A stretch of 64,000 nt of DNA. Source: Priestia abyssalis (GTDB lineage: Bacteria > Bacillota > Bacilli > Bacillales > Bacillaceae_H). The stretch is from positions 3,798,624 through 3,862,623 of the forward strand of contig NZ_KV917369.1 in assembly GCF_002019595.1 (NCBI RefSeq). The letters run 5' to 3'. Below, piece after piece: positions 53,365 through 62,736 of the stretch (position 1 is its first letter; every line of letters starts with the position of its first letter). Made by a program: the position numbers and the translations under genes. The notes beneath the pieces are model-generated. The model was not told where the DNA came from. It saw only the letters and a list, made by a program, of their open reading frames with translations, and ran no database searches.

Positions 53365-53600
53365 TCTTTCCCCCCCACAACATTAATAAATATCCATATT
53401 TTGTATTTTTTTAAAATTATAGCATGCCCTACTGTTTTCTCAAATTAATTAGATTTTCAATTAAAAGCATACAGGGAAGTCCCCTCTCTTTTTGTCTAAA
53501 GCAATTTAGCATTGAGAATTTCCTTATTGAACTCCCTCAGTTTAATACCAGTTTCTAGCCTGCCAGTTAAATAAGAAAACCAAACATTGTTTAACATAGC

Positions 53601-53640
53601 AAAAAAATAAAAGTCCAGGTTAAATTAACCCGAACTTTTT
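53601..53640 (-). terminator. Terminator downstream of a decayed gene
   Basis: Minus strand AAAGTTCGGGTTAA/TTAACCTGGACTTT with two mismatches and a following T-run. Confidence 0.65.
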
Positions 53641-53655
53641 AAAACACCAAAGTCT

Positions 53656-53880
53656 TTACTTTTGAAGATATTTAGGATGTTGCTCATTAATTTCTTGGAG
53701 TATATTTGGATTATCATTTGCCCTCTGCATGGTAATGGTGGCTGGTGAAGGAGGGCATCATTTGATTGAGAGACGCCAATTTGAGAAAATGCTCATTCAT
53801 TAATTGTTTAAACTCTCCTACTGTTAAAGACTTGTCAGCTTCTTTCCCATCTGATACTGCATTCTAATCAGATGGAAAAG
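53656..53880 (-). pseudogene. Small decayed gene of unknown family
   Basis: One minus-strand frame reads SDGKEADKSLTVGEFKQL, NEHFLKLASLNQMMPSFTS and stops; the next frame continues MQRANDNPNILQEINEQH-PKYLQK-stop just before a terminator. The shared composition and the terminator suggest a single small gene broken by a frameshift. No upstream start. Not recognised. Confidence 0.4.
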
Positions 53881-53911
53881 AAGTAAGTGTCTAGTACAAT
53901 GCCCCTTTTTA

Positions 53912-54847
53912 TTATCTTCTTACCCAAGCAGCAATGCCCTTTATGTCCTCTGGCTTTGTCTTGCAGCATCCGCCAATCAAGCGGGCGCCGCATTCATACC
54001 ATTGATGGGCATTATCGCCGTATGTGTTTTTGGATGAGGCTCCCTTCCAAGTTTTCGTGACTGCATCGTACTGCTCTCCTGAATTCGGATAGACAATGAT
54101 GGGTTTTACGGTATGGCTTTGCATTTCTTTGATCAGTGAATGAATATGCTCTGGCGGTGTGCAGTTTATGCCTGCCGCAGCAACCTGTTCATGCTGATTC
54201 AGCCATTCTGCACAGTCTGCCACCGGGGTGCCGTCGCTAATATGCATCCCGTCTTTCGCACTGAAACTGATCCACGCATAGGTTCCGGGGAACTCTTCTA
54301 GCAATCTGGCAATAGCCTTCGCTTCCAGCAGGCATGGGATGGTTTCGCACGCCAGAATATCGGCGCCGGCATCAATCAATGCTTTCATACGGGGCCTGTG
54401 GAAATCCATCAGCTCCTCTTTAGTCAACGTGTAACCTCCTCGATATTCGGAGCCGTCAGCGAGGAATGCCCCGTACGGTCCGACTGAACCGGCTACTAGA
54501 GGCTTCGGCCGGTTTGACCTATTTTCTAATCCTCCCCAAAATTCATCACGTGCTGTGACGGCTATCTGAACAGATGTCTCTATAAGACGCAGCGCTTCCG
54601 CCTCGTTCAGACCTCTTCGTGCAAAGCCTTCGACAGTGGCCTGGTAACTGGCCGTAATCGCACAGTCAGCACCCGCTGTAAAATAATCCATATGTACCCG
54701 TTTAATAAGCTCCGGATTTTCCATGAGTATCGTTGCCGACCAAAGGCTGTCGTTCAAATCACAACCTTGACGCTCAAGCTCAGTCGCCATTGCACCATCC
54801 AAAATCATCAACGGGAATTGCTGTAATATGTTTTCAATAGGATTCAT
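53912..54847 (-). CDS. mmuM: Homocysteine S-methyltransferase
   Basis: Transfers a methyl group from S-methylmethionine to homocysteine, giving two methionines. 311 residues, zinc TIM barrel: N-terminal LDGAMATELERQGCDLND, SVGPYGAFLADGSEYRGGY, GINCTPPEH (first Cys ligand, about 228) and the C-terminal GGCCKTKPEDI (Cys pair). All three zinc cysteines are present. Follows an amino-acid permease gene, the same pairing as E. coli mmuPM. Confidence 0.95.
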   Translation of the reverse strand: MNPIENILQQFPLMILDGAMATELERQGCDLNDSLWSATILMENPELIKRVHMDYFTAGADCAITASYQATVEGFARRGLNEAEALRLIETSVQIAVTARDEFWGGLENRSNRPKPLVAGSVGPYGAFLADGSEYRGGYTLTKEELMDFHRPRMKALIDAGADILACETIPCLLEAKAIARLLEEFPGTYAWISFSAKDGMHISDGTPVADCAEWLNQHEQVAAAGINCTPPEHIHSLIKEMQSHTVKPIIVYPNSGEQYDAVTKTWKGASSKNTYGDNAHQWYECGARLIGGCCKTKPEDIKGIAAWVRR

Positions 54848-54918
54848 CGTAGTCCCTCCGCTTTTGCACTAGACCTGCTAGTATCAGCAGTATATTTAAA
54901 TTTAGTAGATTTCTGTCA

Positions 54919-56355
54919 CTATTTAATATTCTCAATGGATGGATTGGATTGACCGTGAGAATCAAGCTGATTCTTATTTCCCCGATTTTTTACATAGTAG
55001 AAGAGATAGCATAAAGCAATGAACGGGATCCCACAATACAGCACGATCCGCTGGCTCGGGTCGAAAGCAAGGCCCACGCAAGAAGCGAAACATAACCCAA
55101 AAGCGGTGATGGGCACATAAGGATAAAGTGGTGTGCGGAATTTCAAATCTCTAATATCCCCGCCCTCTTTAAGAAAATGTTTCCGGAACATATACTGCGA
55201 TAAAGCAATTCCCATCCATACTGCAACGACGGCAAAGCCGGATATGCCCACAAGCACTACATAAACCGTATCAGGTGCGATTACACTAGACAATAATGAC
55301 AAACAGGCTACGAGCATACTGACAATCAAAGCATTGAACGGAACTCCGTTTGGCGTTACCTTACCTAAGAGAGGACTGATCATCTTTTCATTTGACAAAG
55401 ACCATAACATGCGGGTAGATGCATACAGACCGGAATTGGCTACGGACAGCAAAGCCGTAATAATAACAAAGTTCATGATATCCGCAGCATATGGGATTCC
55501 TATGCTATCAAAAACCATAACGAACGGACTTTCAATGACTCCCGCTTCTTTCCAGGAAATTAATCCAGATAGGACAAATATGGCCCCAACAAAGAAAAAC
55601 ATCGTTCGCCAAATGACATTTCGAATCGTTCGTGGAATGTCCCTTTCCGGGTTTTCGCTTTCACCTGCCGTAATGCCGATGAGCTCTGTTCCTGAAAAAG
55701 CAAAATTGACGGAAATCATGGTGATGATGATGGGAAGGAATCCATTCGGAAAAAGGCCTCCTTCCCCGGTAAAATTAGAAAACATCGGAGCAGCTGCATG
55801 ACCGTTCATAGGGATGAGGCCAAACATCGCTGCACCGCCTAAAATGATAAACAAAATAATCGTAATGACTTTAATGCCGGCAAACCAAAACTCGGTTTCC
55901 GCGAAAAATTTGACAGAAAAGGTGTTCAGCAGAAAAATGATAATCGCGAAGAGTGCGCTCCACATCCAGACGGAAGTATCAGGAAACCATCTCATCATCA
56001 ATAGGCCGGATGCGGTAAATTCCGAGCCTACCGCCACCACCCAGCAAAACCAATACAGCCAGCCAATGGTAAAGCCGGTGGCAGGCCCCACATATCTCGT
56101 CGCATATGTTTGAAACGAGCCGGTTACCGGCATAGCAACCGTTAATTCGCCAAGACAGAGCATGACAAGGTACATAATCAGCCCGCCAACCAAATAAGCA
56201 AGAATCGTTCCGCCCGGACCCGCCTGATTAATCGTATAACCTGAGCTTAAGAAAAGACCCGTTCCAATGACACCGCCCAGCGAAATCATGAACAAATGCC
56301 TGCTTTTCATTGAACGCTTCAATTGATTTTGATCGGTACTATTTGCTTCCAGCAT
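54919..56355 (-). CDS. mmuP: Amino-acid permease, S-methylmethionine type
   Basis: 478 residues, twelve helices, APC superfamily: [24 protein letters not shown] at the N-terminus, [15 protein letters not shown] and [25 protein letters not shown] are the amino-acid permease signatures. MmuP is assigned from adjacency to mmuM (71-bp gap); without this it would be a generic AAT-type permease. Start ATG 56355 after AAGGGGGAG. Confidence 0.85.
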   Translation of the reverse strand: MLEANSTDQNQLKRSMKSRHLFMISLGGVIGTGLFLSSGYTINQAGPGGTILAYLVGGLIMYLVMLCLGELTVAMPVTGSFQTYATRYVGPATGFTIGWLYWFCWVVAVGSEFTASGLLMMRWFPDTSVWMWSALFAIIIFLLNTFSVKFFAETEFWFAGIKVITIILFIILGGAAMFGLIPMNGHAAAPMFSNFTGEGGLFPNGFLPIIITMISVNFAFSGTELIGITAGESENPERDIPRTIRNVIWRTMFFFVGAIFVLSGLISWKEAGVIESPFVMVFDSIGIPYAADIMNFVIITALLSVANSGLYASTRMLWSLSNEKMISPLLGKVTPNGVPFNALIVSMLVACLSLLSSVIAPDTVYVVLVGISGFAVVAVWMGIALSQYMFRKHFLKEGGDIRDLKFRTPLYPYVPITAFGLCFASCVGLAFDPSQRIVLYCGIPFIALCYLFYYVKNRGNKNQLDSHGQSNPSIENIK

Positions 56356-56384
56356 CTAGTCTCCCCCTTTATTTAGTAATATCT

Positions 56385-57608
56385 TTATTTGCGGTTGCCC
56401 GTAACTGGCAGTTGTGATTCCAAATGGGCAAAAGCTTGTTCTAAATCAGCAAGAAGATCTTCCGTATCCTCGATACCTACGGAGATCCGAACCAAGCCTT
56501 CCGGAATGCCAAGAGCTTTTCGTTCTTCAAGTGTACATTCGACATGGCTGGTCGTTCTTGCGGGACCATAGATCGTTTCAACCGCTCCAAGATTTCCAGC
56601 TTTATTGGCATATTGCAATTTTGGCAATAAAATCTTTATGGCATCCATCTCGTCCTTTAATACGAAACTTAATATTCCACCGAAACCTTTCATCTGTTTC
56701 TTGGCGATATCATGATGTGGATGCGTTTCTAATCCAGGATAATAAACGGCTTCCACATGCTTTTGTTTTTGCAAATACTTAGCGATTTCCATTGCACTCT
56801 TTTCTTGCTGGCGTACTCGAAGCTTTAACGTTTTCATTCCTCTTAAAATAAGATAGGCCGACCACGGATCCATCGTTGCTCCATTGATTTCCCGGTAATG
56901 ATAGACTTTGGTCATCAGTTCTTGGGAGCCGCATACCATACCGCCTAACGCATCAGCATGTCCGCTTAAAAATTTAGTGGCACTATGAATGACAATATCC
57001 ACTCCTAGTTGAATCGGATTTTGATTAATAGGAGTAGCAAACGTATTGTCGATGATCACCAATGCTCCCGCTGCTTTTCCGGCTTTGACCATTCTTTCAA
57101 TATTCGTAATCTTCATCGTAGGGTTGGTAGGAGACTCCAAATATAACACCTTACACCCTTTATTCACTTCAGCTTCCATTTCTTCATGATTTCCTGTATT
57201 GCATAATTGCACATCTACATCAAGATTCGGCAGGAATTCGGTAAAGATTTTATTCGTTCCCCCGTATGTATCTTTAACCGAGACAACCCGGTCTCCCGGT
57301 CTTAAAAACGTATAGAGGGTGCTGCTGATGGCGGCCATTCCCGATGAGAAACCAACAGCCGCTTCAGCTCCCTCGAGGATTCTTACTTTTTCCTCCAGAG
57401 CCTGAACAGTAGGATTGGTCATGCGATTGTAAATATGGCCCGGTTTATTTCCAAGGGCCACTTCCTGCCACTCATCTACGTCATCATAATTGTAGGCGAC
57501 ACTAAGCACCACAGGAACTTGGGTTGCATTGTAAGCGAGAGATTCTTTTTCCCCTGCCCATACGGCTTTTGTTCCATCTTTCATATCTTTATAGTTTTGC
57601 TCCTTCAT
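56385..57608 (-). CDS. Cystathionine gamma-synthase/lyase-family PLP enzyme
   Basis: 407 residues: YNRMTNPTVQALEEKV, GFSSGMAAISSTL, PLP-Lys in SATKFLSGHADALGG, and a C-terminus SVGIEDTEDLLADLEQAF. The N-terminal stretch DGTKAVWAGEKESLAYNATQVPVV is unlike that of MetB/MetC and resembles O-acetylhomoserine/methionine-gamma-lyase-like enzymes. First gene of the operon with mmuP and mmuM, so it probably makes or consumes homocysteine. Start ATG 57608 after AGAGGAGAG. Operator array immediately upstream. Confidence 0.87.
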   Translation of the reverse strand: MKEQNYKDMKDGTKAVWAGEKESLAYNATQVPVVLSVAYNYDDVDEWQEVALGNKPGHIYNRMTNPTVQALEEKVRILEGAEAAVGFSSGMAAISSTLYTFLRPGDRVVSVKDTYGGTNKIFTEFLPNLDVDVQLCNTGNHEEMEAEVNKGCKVLYLESPTNPTMKITNIERMVKAGKAAGALVIIDNTFATPINQNPIQLGVDIVIHSATKFLSGHADALGGMVCGSQELMTKVYHYREINGATMDPWSAYLILRGMKTLKLRVRQQEKSAMEIAKYLQKQKHVEAVYYPGLETHPHHDIAKKQMKGFGGILSFVLKDEMDAIKILLPKLQYANKAGNLGAVETIYGPARTTSHVECTLEERKALGIPEGLVRISVGIEDTEDLLADLEQAFAHLESQLPVTGNRK

Positions 57609-57656
57609 GTTTCTCTCCTCTCAAATGTTCATTGCTTTGTCAGCAATATTTCAATT

Positions 57657-57690
57657 TATACAATATATTGTATATTGTATATTGTATAAT
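57657..57690. promoter_or_regulatory. Operator array of the mmu operon (cluster 1)
   Basis: The perfect 18-bp palindrome TATACAATATATTGTATA (57657-57674) is extended by two further ATTGTAT units at 7-bp steps, 49 bases before the first gene. Likely bound by the divergent FadR-type regulator. Confidence 0.75.
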
Positions 57691-57788
57691 GATTAATCTC
57701 CTCCCTTGCCTATGCTTGGTAATACTTCTTTCTATGAAGATACGAAGATACTTCATAAAGATAACTAATAACTGAACACATTTCGCAT

Positions 57789-57808
57789 TATATAATATAT
57801 TGTATAAT
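57789..57808. promoter_or_regulatory. Operator half (cluster 2)
   Basis: TATATAATATATTGTATAAT, the same motif in the middle of the 541-bp divergent region. Confidence 0.6.
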
Positions 57809-58097
57809 GTACGGAATAGTCAGAAATATTTATCGTATTGAATCATAATACACTGGACTTTCCACTTTTTCAATCTTTTATTTACTCTTATGAAGCTTAA
57901 ACGGTCTAGTTATTTATAATCATCAACATACTATAAAACTATAATGCTCCCCTTCTCCCTCATTCTTTCCATTCGTCTAAACTGAATTTCTATGTATGGA
58001 TTTACTACATATGAACATAGAGTAGTATATTTAAAAGCATTGGAGACATGGAAGAATCGAGAAACTACTAATATAAAAATGCAAGAATTTTCAATTT

Positions 58098-58118
58098 TAT
58101 ATTGTATATTGTATAATG
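58098..58118. promoter_or_regulatory. Operator array before the FadR-type regulator (cluster 3)
   Basis: ATATTGTATATTGTATAATG, two ATTGTAT units at a 7-bp step, about 30-50 bases before the regulator, suggesting autoregulation. Confidence 0.7.
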
Positions 58119-58149
58119 AAACATAGCAACATTTAAGTTAGGGGGAAGT

Positions 58150-58797
58150 ATTATCAGACAGAAATACCAATCATTAAAAGATCATGTATATCATCATATC
58201 GCCCAAGAAATTCAGAATGGAACATTGCTTCCCAATCATAAGATAAATGAAGCAGCGTTAAGCGAGAAATTAGAAGTAAGCAGAACCCCTGTCAGAGAAG
58301 CATTGATACAATTAGCTTCAGAAAATTTACTTGAATATTTTCCTCGAAAGGGATTTATCGTTAAAGAAATTGATACGAAGAAAAAGCTCGATGTTTTTCA
58401 AGTTGTAGGTGTGCTGGATGCCCTGGCAGCCACACTATCCATGGCGTATATGACGGAAAGTGATATTGAACGAATGGAAGAGTTAGTCAAAAAAATTGAC
58501 CTTTCCATTTCAGAAAAAAATTACCCGGATTATCAAACATATCAAAATGAGTTCCATAAGGTATATATTGATAAATGTAACAATGATACAGTAAGAGAGC
58601 TTCTCGCTTCTTTACAAAACAGCTTTGTTAGACAGATATATTTAAGCAAAGACGAAGAAAAACTTTTTGCTGTATTAGAAGAAATGAATGAACAACATAA
58701 GCAAATTATCGATTATTTCAAGAAAGAAGATAAAGAAAATTTGGAAGCGCTTATTAAGAATGAACATTGGAAAATTACCCATATTGATATGATATAA
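58150..58797 (+). CDS. GntR-family regulator, FadR (FCD) subfamily, with a non-standard start
   Basis: About 215 residues: winged helix (QKYQSLKDHVYHHIAQEIQN... NEAALSEKLEVSRTPVREALIQL) and an FCD ligand domain with metal-type residues (FHKVYIDKC, MNEQHKQIIDYF). The first ATG/GTG/TTG in frame (TTG 58225) would delete the first helix of the DNA-binding domain. The frame instead continues upstream to ATT 58150 or ATC 58153, placed behind GGGGGAA. Either an AUU/AUC start is used or the start is damaged. Probable repressor of the divergent mmu operon. Confidence 0.8.
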   Translation: MIRQKYQSLKDHVYHHIAQEIQNGTLLPNHKINEAALSEKLEVSRTPVREALIQLASENLLEYFPRKGFIVKEIDTKKKLDVFQVVGVLDALAATLSMAYMTESDIERMEELVKKIDLSISEKNYPDYQTYQNEFHKVYIDKCNNDTVRELLASLQNSFVRQIYLSKDEEKLFAVLEEMNEQHKQIIDYFKKEDKENLEALIKNEHWKITHIDMI

Positions 58798-58832
58798 AGT
58801 ATATGGTCATACACTATTCGTTACTGGCCATC

Positions 58833-58869
58833 AAAATATCCTTAGAACCTTTGGATCTAAGGATATTTT
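58833..58869. terminator. Bidirectional terminator
   Basis: AAAATATCCTTAGA and TCTAAGGATATTTT form a perfect 14-bp stem between the FadR-type gene and the convergent tyrS. Confidence 0.9.
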
Positions 58870-58885
58870 ACGTTCATCATACTAG

Positions 58886-60130
58886 TTAAATCTTAACTTT
58901 AACAAACTTACGCTTGCCAACTTGTATAGTTAAATCGTCGACAATCGAAATTGGTAATTGAGGGTCTTCTATTTTCTCTCCATTTATTCTGACGCCTCTA
59001 TTTTCAATCATTCTGCGGGCTTCACTTTTGGAGTTCAACATGTTTAACTCAACGAGTAAGTCGATCACATTTATTTCAGTTTTTCCTTCCCACTTCACCA
59101 CTGGAATTTCATCAGGGATTAACCCTTGCTGGAAGACGGAAATAAAATGCTGTTCCGCTTGTTCAGCCAAATCTTCTCCATGGTACATTCTCACAATGGT
59201 CTTACCGAGCAGCATTTTCGCATCTCTCGGATGCAATGTACCTGCTTTTAGTTCTTCTTTTATTGTTTGAATCTGTTCAGACGGTAAATCTGTTACCAAT
59301 TCAAAGTATTTATTCATTAACTCATCCGGGATGGACATGGCTTTCCCGTACATTTCCTGCGGGCTCTCATCAATGCCAATGTAGTTTTTCTTCGATTTTG
59401 ACATTTTTTCTACACCATCAAGTCCCTCTAATAGAGGCATGAGTATCGCTACCTGTTTTTCTTTTCCAAACTTCTCTTGAAAATGCCGCCCCATCAAAAT
59501 ATTGAAGTGCTGGTCTGTTCCTCCGAGTTCAATATCACATTCCAATTGAACTGAATCATACCCCTGCATCAGAGGGTAAAAGAATTCGTGCAGAGAAATC
59601 GGCTTTCCAAAAGCAATCCGCTCTTCGAAATCATCCCTTTCCAATAGCCTTGCAACCGTTATTTTTCCAGCCAATTGGATAACATCCTCAAAATTTAATT
59701 TCGATAACCAGATGGAATTGTAATGGAGTTCCACTTTTTCCATATCAACAATCTTTCCAAATTGTTCAAAGTACGTCTTCGCATTATGCTTCACTTCTTC
59801 ATCTGTTAATTGTTTTCTGGCGACTGATTTACCCGTTGGATCTCCAATTTTTCCGGTGAAATCCCCAATAATCAGTTGAATCGTATGGCCATTGTCTTGA
59901 AACTGTCTAATTTTGTTCAAAACGACGGTATGACCGAGATGCACATCCGGTGCAGATGGATCTAAGCCTAATTTAATTTTCAAAGGCCGATTTTCGATAA
60001 TGGATTTTGCTACTTTTTCTTCTAACTCTTCGATGGGAATAATGTCTTGGACACCCTGACTGTAAATGCTCATTTGTCTTTTTAGCTCGGTTGATTGTTC
60101 ATCTGTTAATTGTTCCACTAGTTTACTCAT
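58886..60130 (-). CDS. tyrZ: Tyrosyl-tRNA synthetase (TyrZ type)
   Basis: Charges tRNA-Tyr. 414 residues from ATG 60130 (GGAGG 7 bases upstream; ATG 60136 would be too close). Class I motifs: HLGH (HIGH box, about 66-69), KMSKS loop in [13 protein letters not shown], tyrosine-binding [23 protein letters not shown], and a C-terminal S4 domain ([27 protein letters not shown]). The longer TyrZ subtype with [15 protein letters not shown] is distinct from B. subtilis TyrS. Controlled by the T-box upstream; a MarR gene precedes it as in B. subtilis tyrZ-ywaE. Confidence 0.93.
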   Translation of the reverse strand: MSKLVEQLTDEQSTELKRQMSIYSQGVQDIIPIEELEEKVAKSIIENRPLKIKLGLDPSAPDVHLGHTVVLNKIRQFQDNGHTIQLIIGDFTGKIGDPTGKSVARKQLTDEEVKHNAKTYFEQFGKIVDMEKVELHYNSIWLSKLNFEDVIQLAGKITVARLLERDDFEERIAFGKPISLHEFFYPLMQGYDSVQLECDIELGGTDQHFNILMGRHFQEKFGKEKQVAILMPLLEGLDGVEKMSKSKKNYIGIDESPQEMYGKAMSIPDELMNKYFELVTDLPSEQIQTIKEELKAGTLHPRDAKMLLGKTIVRMYHGEDLAEQAEQHFISVFQQGLIPDEIPVVKWEGKTEINVIDLLVELNMLNSKSEARRMIENRGVRINGEKIEDPQLPISIVDDLTIQVGKRKFVKVKI

Positions 60131-60149
60131 CTTCATTCCTCCAAAAAAT

Positions 60150-60395
60150 CAATATAAAAAACCACATCCCAAAAAAGGGACGTGGTTTTTGCACGCGGTA
60201 CCACCCTTATTGAAGAATATGATTCTTCCACTCGACGATTTAACGGTTCGTCCGTTCTTTGCTGCTTGTTAGTTCGCAAAGAAAGCTCCAGGATTGTAAT
60301 TCGTGTTATCTTTGTGTCGATTCACACCAGCCATCGACTCTCTGTTTACAGGGAGATAATCACTACTCGATTTCCTGTCATCGCTTTTTTCCTAT
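60150..60395 (-). promoter_or_regulatory. T-box riboswitch, tyrosine-specific, with terminator
   Basis: Minus strand contains the T-box core GGGTGGTACCGCG (60193-60206), a downstream terminator hairpin AAAACCACGTCCC...GGGATGTGGTTTT with a T-run (60153-60187), and a 5' stem I region from about 60390 with the candidate specifier TAC (Tyr) in GAATTACAATCC. It senses uncharged tRNA-Tyr. Confidence 0.93.
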
Positions 60396-60409
60396 TTACT
60401 TGCTCATAA

Positions 60410-60895
60410 TCAAAAGTCATTCTCTCTAATGATCCTTCTCAGTAATTCAGATACATTTTTTTGCTCATTTACAGTTAAACTCGAAACAATCTCCACTTCA
60501 CCTTTATGAAATTGGGGATATAGCTCTTCCATTATTTTCTTACCTTTATCCGTTATCGTCACATAGGTAATCCGTCTATCCCTATTGTCCACTTTTCTAT
60601 AACAGAGTTCTTTTCGCTCTAATGTATTGGTAATATTACTTACTGTAGCTTTGGTGACCCCGGCGGACTTTGCCAGTTTCTTTGTTTCAACTGAATTCCA
60701 TATCCATAAATCATAAAGTAAGGAAAAAGAGGTCCAAGACAGCCCATACTCCGATAGAACTTCCCGCTCCATCTTATTTCTTAATCCTTGTGCAATTCTA
60801 TAAATGTTGGTCACAACAGCAATGGCATCCAGATTAAGGGACTCTAATGGGAGTTTTGTCAAAAGGTTAATTGTATCCTTCTCTTCAGGAAGCAA
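60410..60895 (-). CDS. MarR-family regulator (YwaE-like)
   Basis: 161 residues or slightly more; winged helix with ETKKLAKSAGVTKATVSNITNTLERKELCYRKVDNRDRRITYVTITDKG (about 73-122). Location before tyrZ matches B. subtilis ywaE. Its start is unclear: the only standard in-frame codon, TTG 60895, has its G-run two bases away, while GGGAGGGG further up is well placed for an ATT at 60922 or 60925 that would add nine or ten residues. Target unknown, possibly tyrosine-related or autoregulatory. Confidence 0.85.
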   Translation of the reverse strand: MLPEEKDTINLLTKLPLESLNLDAIAVVTNIYRIAQGLRNKMEREVLSEYGLSWTSFSLLYDLWIWNSVETKKLAKSAGVTKATVSNITNTLERKELCYRKVDNRDRRITYVTITDKGKKIMEELYPQFHKGEVEIVSSLTVNEQKNVSELLRRIIRENDF

Positions 60896-61049
60896 TTCCC
60901 CTTCTTCATTAAATGAATGAATAATGATCCCCTCCCTTAAGTTTTCATAATCGTTAGCTATGAAACGATATTACCAAAAAAAGATTATGAGTGCAACCAA
61001 ATGTTATCACCAAAATCCAGCAGATATTGCCACTGCCAAGTTCGTTCAA

Positions 61050-61079
61050 GAAAAAAGCATCCCTCATGAAAGGAATGCC
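61050..61079 (-). terminator. Terminator after modB
   Basis: Minus strand GGCATTCCT-TTCATG-AGGGATGC then TTTTTT; near-identical to the hairpin at 16084-16112. Confidence 0.85.
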
Positions 61080-61109
61080 TCTATAAAAAGAACATTTATT
61101 TGTCTGTCA

Positions 61110-61766
61110 TCAAGATTTTATCAGGTGAACGCATATTAACATTAAAAATGAAATACCAATCATACTCATTACCCATAACCAGGCCAATTCCATATTGCCT
61201 GAGTCAATGGCTATATATATAGCTGTCGGAATGGTTTGGGTTTTCCCCGGAATGTTTCCAGCGAACATTAAAGTCGCTCCAAACTCGCCTAATGCTCTTG
61301 CAAAGCTCAATATTGCACCCGAGATAATGGCTTTTAGTGCAAGAGGAACCGAAATCATCGTAAATACTTTCAATTCATTTGCTCCATCTACACGAGCTGC
61401 ACCCTCAATATCCTTATCAACCGCTTCAAACCCTGACTTAGCAGATTGGTACATAAGAGGAAAAGCAACAACAGCAGCGGCAATAACAGCAGCCCACCAC
61501 GTAAACATAACAGGTTGTTCGAATACCTTTTCGATTAATTGCCCTATGGGACTATTTCTTCCAAATATCACAATTAACAAGAACCCTACAACAGAAGGCG
61601 GCAATACTAACGGTAAAAGAAAAAGCGTTTCAACGAAGGCTTTTCCTTTGAACTTCCTGTTAGCCATGATCCTCCCCAAAAATAACCCTAAGATTAATAC
61701 CCATACCCCAGCAACCAACGCTATCTCAACGGACAGCCTGACTGGCGACCAAAAATCCGCTGCCAT
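61110..61766 (-). CDS. modB: Molybdate ABC transporter permease
   Basis: 218 residues, about five helices, ModB/CysT family with the cytoplasmic EAA-type loop EGAARVDGANELKVFTMISVPLA and PLVLPPSVVGFLLIVIFGRNSPIG. Six bases after modA. No ATPase gene (modC) follows; the next element is a terminator. B. subtilis yvgLM likewise lacks an adjacent modC as I recall, so a shared or distant ATPase is implied. Confidence 0.92.
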   Translation of the reverse strand: MAADFWSPVRLSVEIALVAGVWVLILGLFLGRIMANRKFKGKAFVETLFLLPLVLPPSVVGFLLIVIFGRNSPIGQLIEKVFEQPVMFTWWAAVIAAAVVAFPLMYQSAKSGFEAVDKDIEGAARVDGANELKVFTMISVPLALKAIISGAILSFARALGEFGATLMFAGNIPGKTQTIPTAIYIAIDSGNMELAWLWVMSMIGISFLMLICVHLIKS

Positions 61767-61772
61767 TGTATA

Positions 61773-62582
61773 TTAATTTATCCCTTTAAATCCATACTTC
61801 TCTAAAGCCTTCATAGATGTTTCGTTTTGAAGATACTCGTAGAATAGTTGGGCTTCTTTAGGATGGGTACTGTTCTTAATCACACCTAAAGGATAAATGA
61901 TAGGTGCGTGGGTATTTTCCTCTGCGGTTGCTGCAATTTTAACCTTTGGAGAAATCATTGCATCTGTTTTATAAACCATTCCTGCATCAACATTGTTTGT
62001 CTCTACATATGTAAGTACTTGCCGAACATCCTTGGCGTATACCATTTTTCCTTCAATCGCTTTCCAGACATTCAAATTTTCTAACGTTTCCTTCGCATAT
62101 TGCCCTGCAGGTACAGCCTCCGGGGTACCGATGGAAATTTTATCTGTTTTGGTAAGATCTCCGAATGCTTTGATTCCTTTATTAGAATCGTTTGGTACGA
62201 CTAACACGAGGTCATTTCCAACTAAATCTGTTCCTTTTGTCTTTTCGATTAGTCCTTCTTGCACCAATTGATCAAATTTATCCTCAGCGGCAGAGAAAAA
62301 GAGATCGACAGGTGCTCCCTGAGAAATTTGTTGTTGAAGTGCCCCTGAAGCTCCAAAGTTATAGTTTACTTTCACATTGGGATGTTCCTTCTCAAAGCTT
62401 CCTTTAATATCATTTAACGCATCTTGTAAACTTGCGGCTGCTGAAACGGTCAATTCCACTTTCTTTTCAGAAACGTTTTGCTTCTGCTCTTCTATTTGTT
62501 TAGTTTGTTCGTTGGTTGAACATCCAGACACTATTAGTAATAACACCATCATCAAGAGACATAAAAGATATCGTTTTTTCAT
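61773..62582 (-). CDS. modA: Molybdate-binding lipoprotein
   Basis: Extracytoplasmic receptor for molybdate/tungstate. 269 residues from ATG 62582, supported by AAAGGA 8 bases upstream (ATG 62603 is less well placed). Lipobox VSGC at about 21; mature part with ELTVSAAASLQDALNDIKGSFE, NFGASGALQQQISQGAPVDLFFSA and YPLGVIKNSTHPKEAQLFYEYL, all ModA hallmarks. Divergent from the YvgK-like regulator. Confidence 0.94.
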   Translation of the reverse strand: MKKRYLLCLLMMVLLLIVSGCSTNEQTKQIEEQKQNVSEKKVELTVSAAASLQDALNDIKGSFEKEHPNVKVNYNFGASGALQQQISQGAPVDLFFSAAEDKFDQLVQEGLIEKTKGTDLVGNDLVLVVPNDSNKGIKAFGDLTKTDKISIGTPEAVPAGQYAKETLENLNVWKAIEGKMVYAKDVRQVLTYVETNNVDAGMVYKTDAMISPKVKIAATAEENTHAPIIYPLGVIKNSTHPKEAQLFYEYLQNETSMKALEKYGFKGIN

Positions 62583-62610
62583 CACCTTTTTCCTTTCTAT
62601 CAAATTATAA

Positions 62611-62644
62611 TTAGTTATAACTAATTATAATTAGTTATAACTAA
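62611..62644. promoter_or_regulatory. Tandem operator between modAB and the YvgK-like gene
   Basis: The perfect 14-bp palindrome TTAGTTATAACTAA occurs at 62611-62624 and 62631-62644, exactly 20 bp apart, so two proteins would bind the same DNA face, 28 bases before modA. Confidence 0.82.
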
Positions 62645-62736
62645 AATGAATAGAAGAAATATCACATTCGTCATTTTTTATTTACAATATACTTTTTAAC
62701 AGGCCCTAAGTTAAAATGAAAGATGGAGGGATGAAA

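Noticed and set aside
57781..58120. Possible CRISPR-like short repeats (ATTGTAT units)
   Set aside because: Units are 7 bp with no spacers and no cas genes; they fit regulator binding sites.
60182..60409. 75-codon plus-strand frame upstream of tyrZ
   Set aside because: It is antisense to the T-box leader, whose conserved elements explain the sequence.
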